NCBI RefSeq assembly: GCF_012849375.1
Contig: NZ_CP051684.1
Coordinates: 6,386,001 to 6,450,000, forward strand
Reading direction: 5' to 3'
Length of the DNA stretch: 64,000 nucleotides
DNA from: Duganella dendranthematis
Lineage (GTDB): Bacteria; Pseudomonadota; Gammaproteobacteria; Burkholderiales; Burkholderiaceae_D
Part shown: one piece after another, positions 17,413 to 25,624 of the stretch
How the letters are laid out: every line of letters begins with the position of its first letter
Numbering within the stretch: the first letter of the stretch is position 1
The notes under the pieces: generated by a model
Databases searched by the model: none
What the model was told of the DNA's origin: nothing
The model's input: only the letters and a program-made list of their open reading frames with translations
Position numbers and translations under genes: made by a program

Positions 17413-20277
17413 ATGAGACAACCCGTTATTGCCGCCGGGGCCATGTTGCTGGCCCTGCTCTGTCACGCCCTGCCCGCGCAGGCGCTGGGCCAGAAAAAAC
17501 TGGCCTGGTTCGATCAACCACCCGCCGATGCGGTGACGGTGGCCCGCAACGGCCAGGCTGCGCGGCTGTATGTCGATTCGTCCGATCATGTCGGCGTGCT
17601 GCGCGCGGCGGGCGATCTGCAGTCTGATATCGCCCGCGTCAGCGCGGCGAAGCCGGCGCTGATCAAGGACGGCAAGCCGGCGGGCGCGGATGTGATCATC
17701 ATCGGCACCATCGGCAAGAGCGCGTTGATCGACCAGCTGGTTGCCGCCGGCAAGCTCGATGTGTCAGCCATCAAGGGCAAATGGGAAGGCTGGCAGGTAC
17801 AGACCATCATCACGCCGCTGCCCGGCGTGGAACGCGCGCTGGTGATTGCGGGCAGCGACAAGCGCGGCACCATCTACGGCATCTACGAGATGTCGGAGCA
17901 GATTGGCGTCTCGCCGTGGAACTGGTGGGCCGATGTGCCGGCGCCGAAACATGCAAGCCTTTATGCCTCGGCGCCCGCTGCGGTCAGCGATGCGCCGGTG
18001 GTGCAGTATCGCGGCATCTTCCTCAATGACGAAGCACCGGCGCTGACCGACTGGGTCAAGCAGCGCTACGGCGGCTTCAATCACCAGTTTTACGAGAAAG
18101 TCTATGAGCTGATCCTGCGCATGCGCGGTAATTACCTGTGGCCGGCCATGTGGGGCAAGGCGTTCTACGATGACGACAAATTAAACGGCAAGGTGGCCGA
18201 CGACTACGGTGTTGTCATCGGCACCTCGCACCACGAGCCGATGATGCGCGCGCATGACGAATGGCGCCGTTACGGCGGCAGCAAGCCGTGGGACTACAAC
18301 CGCAGCGCCAATACCCTTCGCGATTTCTGGACCCAGGGACTGCGCGCGTCGCAAGGCCAGGAGAAGCTGATCACGCTGGGCATGCGCGGCGACGGCGACG
18401 AGCCGATGTCGGAAGGCGCCAATGTGTCGCTGCTGGAGCATATCGTCAGCGATCAGCGCAGCATTATCGCCAGGGAGATCAATCCGGACGTGACCAAGGT
18501 GCCGCAGGTATGGGCGCTGTACAAGGAGGTGCAGGAGTATTACGAGAAAGGCATGCGTGTGCCGGATGACGTCATGCTCTTATGGTGCGACGACAACTGG
18601 GGCAACATCCGCCGCCTGCCAACCGCCGAGGAGCGCAAGCGCGCCGGCGGCGCCGGCATCTACTATCACTTCGACTATGTCGGCGGTCCACGTTCGTACA
18701 AGTGGCTCAACGTCACGCCGCTGCCGAAGGTGTGGGAACAGATGCATCTGGCGTGGCAGTATCAGGCGAACAAACTGTGGATCGTCAATGTGGGCGACCT
18801 CAAGCCGATGGAAGTACCGATTGAGTTCTTCCTGACCTATGCGTGGAATCCGGAAGCCTGGCCTGCCGAGCGTCTGCCTGACTACCTGAAGCTGTGGGCG
18901 ACGCGTGAATTCGGGCCACAATATGCGGACGATATCGCCGACATCGTGGCCAAGTACACCAAGTACAACGGCCGCCGCAAGCCGGAGCAGCTGGAGCCGA
19001 ACACTTACAGCCTTGTGAACTATAACGAAGCCGCAAGCATCGTCGCGGACTACAACGCCATTGCGGCGCGGGCGGAAAAGATTTCCGCCGCGCTGCCGGC
19101 CAACCAGCGCGATGCGTTCTATCAGCTGGTGCTGTATCCGGTGAAGGCCAGCGCGGTGTTGAATGAGTTATATGTGACGGCGGGCCTGAATCAGCTTTAC
19201 GGATTGCAGGGCCGCGCGTCGACCAATGACCTGGCAACGCGGGCGCGCGCCTTGTTTGCGCAAGATGCGGAGCTGGTGCGGCGTTATCACGAGGATATCA
19301 GCGGTGGCAAGTGGAACCATATGATGTCGCAGACGCACCTGGGCTACACGTACTGGAACCAGCCGCCGCGCAACGTGATGCCGCCGGTGACCGAGATGCA
19401 GGTGCCGAAGGAAGCGGATATGGGCGTGGCGGTGGAAGGCAACGCGCAGGTCTGGCCTGGACCGGGCGGCGAGACATTGGCCCTGCCCGCGCTGGACGTA
19501 TTTGAGAAGAAGGCACGGTTTGTCGATATCTTCAATCGCGGGCAGCAGGTGTTTGACTACAAGGTATCCGCCAGCGAACCATGGATTACGCTGGATAAGC
19601 CGGCGGGCAAGGTGGCGCGCCAGCAGCGTGTAATGGTGGATGTGCGCTGGGCGGAGGTGCCGGATGGCGTGCGCAGCGCAACGCTGACCATCTCGGGCGC
19701 CGGCGGCAAGACAACGGTCGCGGTCCCGCTGCGCAAGCCGGCTGGCGCGGCGGCGTTGAAAGGCTTTATCGAAGTGGGTGGCGTGGTGTCGATGGAAGCG
19801 GAGCACTATACGCGGGCGGTGGTGGCCGACCAACGCGCGTGGCAGCGGATTCCGGATCATGGCCGCACGTTGTCCGGCATGACGGCGCTGCCGGTGGATG
19901 CGCCGGCGGATGAGAAGCCGCGCATGCGGCTGGAATATGAGATGCAGCTATTCAGCGCCGGGAAAGTGGCGGTGCAGGCGACGCTGGCGCCGACGCAGAA
20001 ATTCAAGCCGGGTGCTGGTCTGCGTTACGCGATTTCGATTGATGACGAAGCGCCACAAATCATCAACATCCACGCAGACAGCAGCGAAAAAGCGTGGGAG
20101 CGCACTGTCTCGGATGGTGCAACGGTGCTGACCTCGCAGCACCAGATTGACAAACCAGGCAAGCACACGCTCAAGTTCTGGGTGGTGGATGCAGGACTGG
20201 TGCTACAAAAACTGGTCGTCAATGCCGGCGGCCTGCACCCGAGCTACCTCGGCCCGCCGGAGAGTCCGCGCCAGTAA
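17413..20277 (+). CDS. GH115 alpha-glucuronidase (exported)
   Basis: A 954-residue protein of normal GH115 length with a signal peptide (LLALLCHALPAQA). Conserved stretches include DKRGTIYGIYEMSEQIGVSPWNWWADVP near 150-180, YRGIFLNDEAPALTDWVKQRYGGFN, MRGNYLWPAMWGKAFYDDD, GTSHHEPMMRAHDEW, TLGMRGDGDEPM and LLWCDDNWGNIRRLP, together diagnostic of the family. GH115 enzymes release 4-O-methyl-glucuronic acid from internal as well as terminal xylose residues of glucuronoxylan. A C-terminal accessory domain (about 780-945) looks like the usual beta-sandwich. It starts 6 bp after the GH43 stop and ends before a hairpin terminator at 20288. Confidence 0.93.
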   Translation: MRQPVIAAGAMLLALLCHALPAQALGQKKLAWFDQPPADAVTVARNGQAARLYVDSSDHVGVLRAAGDLQSDIARVSAAKPALIKDGKPAGADVIIIGTIGKSALIDQLVAAGKLDVSAIKGKWEGWQVQTIITPLPGVERALVIAGSDKRGTIYGIYEMSEQIGVSPWNWWADVPAPKHASLYASAPAAVSDAPVVQYRGIFLNDEAPALTDWVKQRYGGFNHQFYEKVYELILRMRGNYLWPAMWGKAFYDDDKLNGKVADDYGVVIGTSHHEPMMRAHDEWRRYGGSKPWDYNRSANTLRDFWTQGLRASQGQEKLITLGMRGDGDEPMSEGANVSLLEHIVSDQRSIIAREINPDVTKVPQVWALYKEVQEYYEKGMRVPDDVMLLWCDDNWGNIRRLPTAEERKRAGGAGIYYHFDYVGGPRSYKWLNVTPLPKVWEQMHLAWQYQANKLWIVNVGDLKPMEVPIEFFLTYAWNPEAWPAERLPDYLKLWATREFGPQYADDIADIVAKYTKYNGRRKPEQLEPNTYSLVNYNEAASIVADYNAIAARAEKISAALPANQRDAFYQLVLYPVKASAVLNELYVTAGLNQLYGLQGRASTNDLATRARALFAQDAELVRRYHEDISGGKWNHMMSQTHLGYTYWNQPPRNVMPPVTEMQVPKEADMGVAVEGNAQVWPGPGGETLALPALDVFEKKARFVDIFNRGQQVFDYKVSASEPWITLDKPAGKVARQQRVMVDVRWAEVPDGVRSATLTISGAGGKTTVAVPLRKPAGAAALKGFIEVGGVVSMEAEHYTRAVVADQRAWQRIPDHGRTLSGMTALPVDAPADEKPRMRLEYEMQLFSAGKVAVQATLAPTQKFKPGAGLRYAISIDDEAPQIINIHADSSEKAWERTVSDGATVLTSQHQIDKPGKHTLKFWVVDAGLVLQKLVVNAGGLHPSYLGPPESPRQ

Positions 20278-20287
20278 GCGGCACGCG

Positions 20288-20313
20288 TGGCGAATGTGGC
20301 GGGACATTCGCCA
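20288..20313. terminator. Hairpin between convergent GH115 and cupin genes
   Basis: TGGCGAATGT (20288-20297) and ACATTCGCCA (20304-20313) form a perfect 10-bp stem with a 6-base loop, 10 bp after the GH115 stop. There is no clear T-run on either side, so it may be a bidirectional terminator or an RNA 3'-end stabiliser. It is the only structure in this 54-bp convergent gap. Confidence 0.6.
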
Positions 20314-20331
20314 TCTGGCTGCGAGCTACAT

Positions 20332-21015
20332 CTAACGCACATCCACCTTGCACAGTCCCTTTGGCGTCCAGTGATGGACCAACGTGGTCGGCGCGAGGGA
20401 TGGGTCGTGCAGGATCAGCGCAAAGCCTTTGCGTGGCTCGGGTCCCGGCGTCATCAACAGCATGGGCGGGCCGGCGCGTACCACCATGGTATTACCTGGT
20501 CCACGGGCCACCTGCACGCCATCCGGTGTTTCGAGGCAGGAGTCGCCGCTGACTGCGTAAAACGCTTCCGGCCCCGAATGCACGTGGAGCGGTGCAGTCA
20601 TGCCGGGGCTGAAAGTAGACTTTAAGAACTCCGCGTCGTACAGCGTATTTTTATCGACCGGAATAGGACCTACTTGTGCAACGCGCTCTCCATTGCGCGG
20701 AGGTGGCGCGGACCGCCCGACGGTAAACAGCCAGATGCCGCCAAACGCCCGTACAACCGAACCGCTACCGACCAGGTCCTGTTGGGCGGCTTCCACGCTG
20801 GGATACTTGTCCAGGTTCCAGTACACGGAGTCGACGCCAAGCTTGCCCAGGCTTTGGTGGGAAAGAAGACACGCAGGCCCCGGCAGATCATCCTTGCCGC
20901 CGCCGTCCTCACATTGACGGGACGTGGCCTGCGCCAGCGCAGGCGTGCCGACGCTGAAGCCTATCCACGCGATCAACGCATAACCAACCCGTCTGAACAT
21001 CCGAATGTTTGCCAT
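20332..21015 (-). CDS. Exported cupin-domain protein of unknown function
   Basis: A 227-residue protein with an N-terminal signal peptide (about residues 1-29, ending PALAQA). The recognisable part is one cupin barrel: SPGMTAPLHVHSGPEAFYAVSGD supplies two metal-type histidines and a glutamate, and a second cupin motif GPGNTMVVRAGPPMLLM follows. Cysteines at both ends (RQCEDGGG, PACLLS, KGLCKV) could form disulfides in the periplasm. I do not know its function. ATG 21015 has a GGAG site 6 bases upstream. It lies 99 bp after the GH10 xylanase on the same strand and may be co-transcribed, hinting at a role in handling a xylan breakdown product. Confidence 0.75.
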   Translation of the reverse strand: MANIRMFRRVGYALIAWIGFSVGTPALAQATSRQCEDGGGKDDLPGPACLLSHQSLGKLGVDSVYWNLDKYPSVEAAQQDLVGSGSVVRAFGGIWLFTVGRSAPPPRNGERVAQVGPIPVDKNTLYDAEFLKSTFSPGMTAPLHVHSGPEAFYAVSGDSCLETPDGVQVARGPGNTMVVRAGPPMLLMTPGPEPRKGFALILHDPSLAPTTLVHHWTPKGLCKVDVR

Positions 21016-21114
21016 GAGACGCTCCTCGCGATCATGCTGCCAAATGGCTCGTGGCCGCTGCCGGCACACGAGAGCTGTATATATTCGGCAGTTTACATCA
21101 GATGCGTTCCGACC

Positions 21115-22218
21115 TTAACGCGGCGGCATCGCGTTGATGGCCGCGGCGATCGCATCGCGCAGCGGCTTGGCGCGCAACTGATCGTCGAAAGGCGTCGGCC
21201 GCATCTTCAGTCCATCGGTGCGCGGCGCCTCGTCCCAGGTCTGCAGCCAGTTAAAATTATCCGCCATGCCCCACATCAGGAAGTCCTTGCACTGGCGATA
21301 GCTGAACGTCACATCCAAATAATCCTTGGCCAGCGCCGCCACGCCAGCATCCCGTTTGGCCACATCGCCAGGCAGCTTGCGGTCATTGACGTCAAACTCG
21401 GTCACCAGCAGGTCCAGCCCCATGCCGGTCACCTCATCGAGGAAGCGGCGCCATTCGCGCTGCTGGTCGCCCGTCCCCATCTCATCCCACGAGCCGATAT
21501 GACTCTGCAAACCCAGCGCATGCACCGGGGTGCCGCGCGATTTCAGGTCATGCAGCAGCTTCAATACGCCCGCCCGATGCTTGGTGCTGCCCGTATCAGG
21601 CCGCATGTAATCGTTATAAACCAGCTGCGCCTTCGGCGCCCGCTCATGCGCCACGCGGAACGCCAGATCCATCTGCTCCACCGCGCCCAGACGCTCCGTG
21701 AAAACATTCACGCGCAAGCCGCCGGTCTTCGGGTCCACCGCCTCATTGACCACGTCATAGCTATGAATCGCATCACCAAAATGATCGCACACTGCCACAA
21801 TATGCTTGCGCAGCAGCGCTTCCGCGGCCTGCGCAGGCTGCGTGCCGAAGTCATAGGCATTCACCCACTTCGGCAGCCACTTCGCATCCTGCCAGATCAG
21901 GTTATGCCCGCGCACCAGCATGCCCTGTGAGCGTGCCCACGCATACAACTCGTCCGCCGGCCCAAACTCATAGGCGCCCTGACGCGGCTCCAAAGCCTGC
22001 CACTTGCCTTCATTCTCGGCCACCAGCATATTGCACTCGCGGGCCATCAAGGCCGTGTAGCCGGGATTGTGCAAATGGTGGCGGCTGAGCGCATTGCCGA
22101 CATTGAGGCCTTTGCGTTTGCCCAGCACTTTCAAGGGTTCCGGCATTTCTGCCGCATGCAAAGGCAGCAAACCGCCAGCCGCCATCATCGCCAGAATCGC
22201 GCGTCGGGATATCTTCAT
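21115..22218 (-). CDS. GH10 endo-1,4-beta-xylanase
   Basis: A 367-residue single-domain GH10 xylanase that cuts the xylan backbone internally. The leader KISRRAILAMMAAGGLLPLHA has a double-arginine that may direct Tat export. Hallmarks are AENEGKW, GHNLIWQ, the acid/base Glu159 in DVVNEAVD, HALGLQSHIG and the nucleophile Glu274 in LLVTEFDV. There is no carbohydrate-binding module, so it probably acts on soluble or periplasmic oligosaccharides. GGAG lies before the ATG. It diverges from the GH67 gene, sharing an 82-bp control region with a xyl-box-like motif. Confidence 0.95.
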   Translation of the reverse strand: MKISRRAILAMMAAGGLLPLHAAEMPEPLKVLGKRKGLNVGNALSRHHLHNPGYTALMARECNMLVAENEGKWQALEPRQGAYEFGPADELYAWARSQGMLVRGHNLIWQDAKWLPKWVNAYDFGTQPAQAAEALLRKHIVAVCDHFGDAIHSYDVVNEAVDPKTGGLRVNVFTERLGAVEQMDLAFRVAHERAPKAQLVYNDYMRPDTGSTKHRAGVLKLLHDLKSRGTPVHALGLQSHIGSWDEMGTGDQQREWRRFLDEVTGMGLDLLVTEFDVNDRKLPGDVAKRDAGVAALAKDYLDVTFSYRQCKDFLMWGMADNFNWLQTWDEAPRTDGLKMRPTPFDDQLRAKPLRDAIAAAINAMPPR

Positions 22219-22270
22219 TTTTGTCTCACTCCTCGTTGGAATTGTTTGCTAACATCGTGGCATAATGAAA

Positions 22271-22284
22271 TGGTTACGCTATCA
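22271..22284. promoter_or_regulatory. Weak xyl-box-like operator between GH10 and GH67
   Basis: TGGTTACGCTATCA matches the remembered Xanthomonas xyl-box in 11 of 14 positions and keeps the CGCTA core of the site at 14460. A further half-site GCTAACA occurs at 22248-22254. It is the only recognisable element in the 82-bp divergent region. A single LacI-family protein could thus control the xylanase, both alpha-glucuronidases and the xylose operon. Motif match is imperfect. Confidence 0.4.
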
Positions 22285-22300
22285 TAAAAACGGAGACAAG

Positions 22301-24439
22301 ATGCGAATTAACTTTCCGGCCGCGCTGGCAGCGCTGCTGCTGACGCTCTGCGCGACAGCGGCAGTTGCCGACGAAGACGGCTACGACCTGTGGCTGCGCT
22401 ACCGCCCACTGGACCGCACCGCGCAGGCCAACGTGCAATCGCAAGCCCGCAGCATCGTGCTGCCAGGTGCCTCGTCGCCGACCACGCAAGCCGTCGTCGC
22501 GGAACTGCAACGCGGGCTGGCCGGCATGCTCGGTAGAGCACCGGCGCCAGCATCGCGCATCACCGATGGCGCTCTGCTGCTGGCCACGCCCGCGCGCCTG
22601 CCGGAACTGACCACCGCCGCATCGCCGTTGCGCGCCGAACTGGCCACGCTGGGCAACGAAGGCTACCTGCTGCGCCAGACCCGCGTGCAAGGTCACAGCG
22701 TCACACTGATCGCCGCCAACACTGACATCGGCCTGCTGTACGGCGCCTACGCGTGGCTGCGCGACGCAGGCACCGGCGCGAAACTGGAAGCGTCGTCCGC
22801 ACCCAAGCTGTCACTGCGCCTGCTGAATCACTGGGATAATCTGGACCGTACCGTGGAACGCGGCTACTCCGGCCAATCGATCTGGGACTGGTGGGCGCTG
22901 CCCGATATCAAGGACCAGCGCTATACCGACTACGCCCGCGCCAACGCCTCACTGGGCATCAACGGCACGGTGCTCAACAACGTCAACTCCAAGCCGGAAG
23001 TGCTGACCGCGCCGTTCATCGCCAAAGCCGCCGCCGTCGCCGACGTGCTGCGCCCTTACGGCATCAAGGTCTACCTGTCGGCCCGCTTCTCGACGCCGCT
23101 GGAATTGAAAGAGACCAGCACCGCCGATCCGCTGTCGCCCGAAGTGCGAGCATGGTGGCAGCGCAAGGCCGATGAAATCTACAAGACCATTCCCGACTTC
23201 GGCGGCTTCCTGGTCAAGGCCAACTCCGAAGGCCAGCCTGGCCCGCAGGACTATCACCGCACCCACGCCGACGGCGCCAATATGCTGGCCGCCGCCTTGG
23301 CGCCACACAAGGGCATCGTCATGTGGCGCGCGTTTGTCTACGCACCGAAAGGCGCGCACCTGGCCGACGACCGCGCGCGCCAGGCCTACGAAGAATTCAA
23401 GCCGCTGGATGGCGCCTTTGCGGCCAACGTGCTGGTACAGGTGAAAAACGGCGCCATCGACTTCCAGCCGCGCGAGCCGTTCCACCCACTGTTTGGCGCC
23501 ATGCCGAAAACGCCGCTGATGATGGAATTCCAGATCACCAAGGAGTACCTGGGCTATTCAACCGACATGGCCTATCTGGGCACGATGTTTGAAGAGACGC
23601 TGGAAAGCGACACCAAGACCGCTGCCGGCAAAGTCGCCAACACCTTGAGCGGCATGGCCGGCGTGGCCAACATCGGCAGCGATCGCAATTGGGCTGGTTC
23701 GCAGTTCGACCAGTCCAACTGGTACGCCTTCGGCCGCATGGCCTGGAACCCGCAAGCCAAGGCGCGCGAGGTCGCCGCCGAATGGGCCGCTCTCACCTTC
23801 GGCCCGGACAAACGCGTGGTCCCGCCCATCGTCGACATGATGATGCTGTCGCGCGAAACGGTGGTGAACTACATGACGCCACTCGGCCTGCACCACATCA
23901 TGGGCACCGGCCACCACTTCGGTCCCGCGCCATGGGTCGATAACCTGGAGCGTCCGGACTGGAATCCGGTCTACTATCATCGCGCCAGTCGCGACGGCAT
24001 CGGCTTCGACCGCACCGCCAAGGGCAGCAACGCGTTGGAACAATATGCGCCGGAGATCGCCCGCCAGTACGCCGATCCCAAAACCACGCCGGAGCAGTAC
24101 CTGCTGTGGTTCCATCACCTGCCATGGGACTACGCCATGCCTTCCGGCCGCACGCTGTGGGCCGAATTGCTGACGCGCTATGACCAGGGCCTGACCGATG
24201 CACGCTCGCTGCGCGCGCGCTGGGTGGCGCTGAAACCACTGATCGACGCACGCCGCTACGCGGAAGAGGAACAGCGCCTGACGCGCCAGGTCAACAACGC
24301 CATCCTGTGGCGCGACGCCTGCATCGCCTACTTTCAGTCGGTGTCCGGCCTGGCGCTGCCGCCCGGCGTACAAGCCCCAGCGCACCCGCTGGATTACTAC
24401 AAATCGCTAAGCTACCCCTATGCGCCGGGTCGTGGATAA
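22301..24439 (+). CDS. GH67 alpha-glucuronidase (exported)
   Basis: A 712-residue GH67 enzyme that removes 4-O-methyl-glucuronic acid from the non-reducing end of xylo-oligosaccharides. A signal peptide (FPAALAALLLTLCATAAVA) precedes the N-terminal domain; the barrel contains the predicted acid Glu310 (KANSEGQPGP) and the two predicted base residues Asp387 (KNGAIDFQPREP) and Glu415 (EFQITKEYLG), spaced 28 apart as in characterised members. ATG 22301 has GGAGAC five bases upstream; an ATG 36 bases earlier would add charged residues before the signal peptide and lacks such a site. It acts after GH10 and complements GH115, which can also attack internal side chains. A hairpin follows its stop. 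Confidence 0.95.
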   Translation: MRINFPAALAALLLTLCATAAVADEDGYDLWLRYRPLDRTAQANVQSQARSIVLPGASSPTTQAVVAELQRGLAGMLGRAPAPASRITDGALLLATPARLPELTTAASPLRAELATLGNEGYLLRQTRVQGHSVTLIAANTDIGLLYGAYAWLRDAGTGAKLEASSAPKLSLRLLNHWDNLDRTVERGYSGQSIWDWWALPDIKDQRYTDYARANASLGINGTVLNNVNSKPEVLTAPFIAKAAAVADVLRPYGIKVYLSARFSTPLELKETSTADPLSPEVRAWWQRKADEIYKTIPDFGGFLVKANSEGQPGPQDYHRTHADGANMLAAALAPHKGIVMWRAFVYAPKGAHLADDRARQAYEEFKPLDGAFAANVLVQVKNGAIDFQPREPFHPLFGAMPKTPLMMEFQITKEYLGYSTDMAYLGTMFEETLESDTKTAAGKVANTLSGMAGVANIGSDRNWAGSQFDQSNWYAFGRMAWNPQAKAREVAAEWAALTFGPDKRVVPPIVDMMMLSRETVVNYMTPLGLHHIMGTGHHFGPAPWVDNLERPDWNPVYYHRASRDGIGFDRTAKGSNALEQYAPEIARQYADPKTTPEQYLLWFHHLPWDYAMPSGRTLWAELLTRYDQGLTDARSLRARWVALKPLIDARRYAEEEQRLTRQVNNAILWRDACIAYFQSVSGLALPPGVQAPAHPLDYYKSLSYPYAPGRG

Positions 24440-24467
24440 GCCCCGCTTGTGGTAAAGTCCGGGGCTT
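24438..24467 (+). terminator. Hairpin after the GH67 gene
   Basis: AAGCCCCG (24438-24445) pairs with CGGGGCTT (24460-24467) around a 14-base loop, beginning within the GH67 stop codon. No T-run follows, so it may reduce rather than stop read-through into the LacI gene 28 bp beyond. Confidence 0.5.
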
Positions 24468-24495
24468 AACTTAGCTTTATATTTATTGAGGACAG

Positions 24496-25602
24496 ATGAC
24501 GAAATCCAAGGTGAAACCGGCGCCGGTACCGGCCGTGCAGAGCCGCTCGCAAGCGCCGACCATGGCCGATGTGGCCGAACTGGCAGGCGTATCCCCGATG
24601 ACGGTGTCGCGCGTGATGAACGGCGATACCAACGTCCGCGAGAAAACCCGCAACCGCGTCGATGCTGCCGTTGCTGCCCTTAACTACGTCCCCAATCAGG
24701 CGGCGCGCCGCCTGGCCGGCTCGCGCCCGATCCGCGTCGGCTTCCTGTATTCGAATCCGTCCGCCGGCTATCTGAGCGAATTCCTGGTTGGCCTGCTGAA
24801 CCAGGCCAGCCCGAATAACGTGCAGCTGGTGGTAGAAAAATGCGAGGCCGATGAACACGGCGTCGAACAGGCGCGCCGGCTGATCGCCAATGGCGTCGAC
24901 GGCATCATCCTGCCGCCGCCGCTGTGCGACGTGCATAACCTGATCGACCTGATTGCCACTTCCGGCACGCCGGCGATTACCGTCGCCTGCGGCCAGCCCG
25001 ACCCGCGCGTCGGCGGCGTCAGTATCGATGACTACCAGGCTGCGTATGCGATGACCTGCCACCTGATCGCGCTGGGTCACCAGCGCATCGGCTTCGTTAT
25101 CGGCCATCCGAACCAGAGCGCCAGTGCGCGCCGCCTGGCCGGCTTCAGGGCCGCCATCGCCGAGAAGCACGTGCAAAGCGCGCCAGAACTGATCGTGCAA
25201 GGCCAGTTCACCTACCGTTCCGGCCTGGATGCGGCGGAGTCGCTGCTGGGACTCGCGCAACGCCCGACCGCCGTCTTCGCCAGTAATGACGATATGGCCG
25301 CTGCCGTCGTGGCCATCGCCCACCGCCTGGGCCTGGACGTGCCGGGCGACCTGACAGTGGCCGGCTTCGATGATACCGCGCTGGCCACCACCATCTGGCC
25401 GGAGCTGACCACCGTGCGCCAGCCGATTACCGCCATGGCGGAAGAAGCGGTGCAGTCGCTGGTGCGCCTGATCCGCGCCCAGCGCAACGGCACGCCGGAG
25501 GCGCCGGAACACGTCGTCACCAAACACACGCTGGTTCGCCGCCAGTCCGACGCCGCGCCGCGCCTGAGGCCATCGGCCAAAATCGCCGGCAAAGCTAAAT
25601 AA
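24496..25602 (+). CDS. LacI family transcriptional regulator (probable xylan/xylose repressor)
   Basis: A 368-residue LacI/GalR protein. After a 20-residue basic, alanine/proline-rich tail comes the DNA-binding head TMADVAELAGVSPMTVSRVMNG (22-43) and hinge helix NYVPNQAARRLAGSR. The periplasmic-binding-protein-like sensor domain follows (about 78-345) with ALGHQRIGFVIG, AVFASNDDMAAAVVAIAHRLGL and VPGDLTVAGFDDTALAT. It lies between xylan-degrading genes, so it most likely represses them until a xylose- or uronate-containing sugar binds; the TAGCGCTA palindromes are its probable sites. The ligand is not readable from sequence. Confidence 0.9.
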   Translation: MTKSKVKPAPVPAVQSRSQAPTMADVAELAGVSPMTVSRVMNGDTNVREKTRNRVDAAVAALNYVPNQAARRLAGSRPIRVGFLYSNPSAGYLSEFLVGLLNQASPNNVQLVVEKCEADEHGVEQARRLIANGVDGIILPPPLCDVHNLIDLIATSGTPAITVACGQPDPRVGGVSIDDYQAAYAMTCHLIALGHQRIGFVIGHPNQSASARRLAGFRAAIAEKHVQSAPELIVQGQFTYRSGLDAAESLLGLAQRPTAVFASNDDMAAAVVAIAHRLGLDVPGDLTVAGFDDTALATTIWPELTTVRQPITAMAEEAVQSLVRLIRAQRNGTPEAPEHVVTKHTLVRRQSDAAPRLRPSAKIAGKAK

Positions 25603-25624
25603 TCACCTTACATCACTGACGCCC

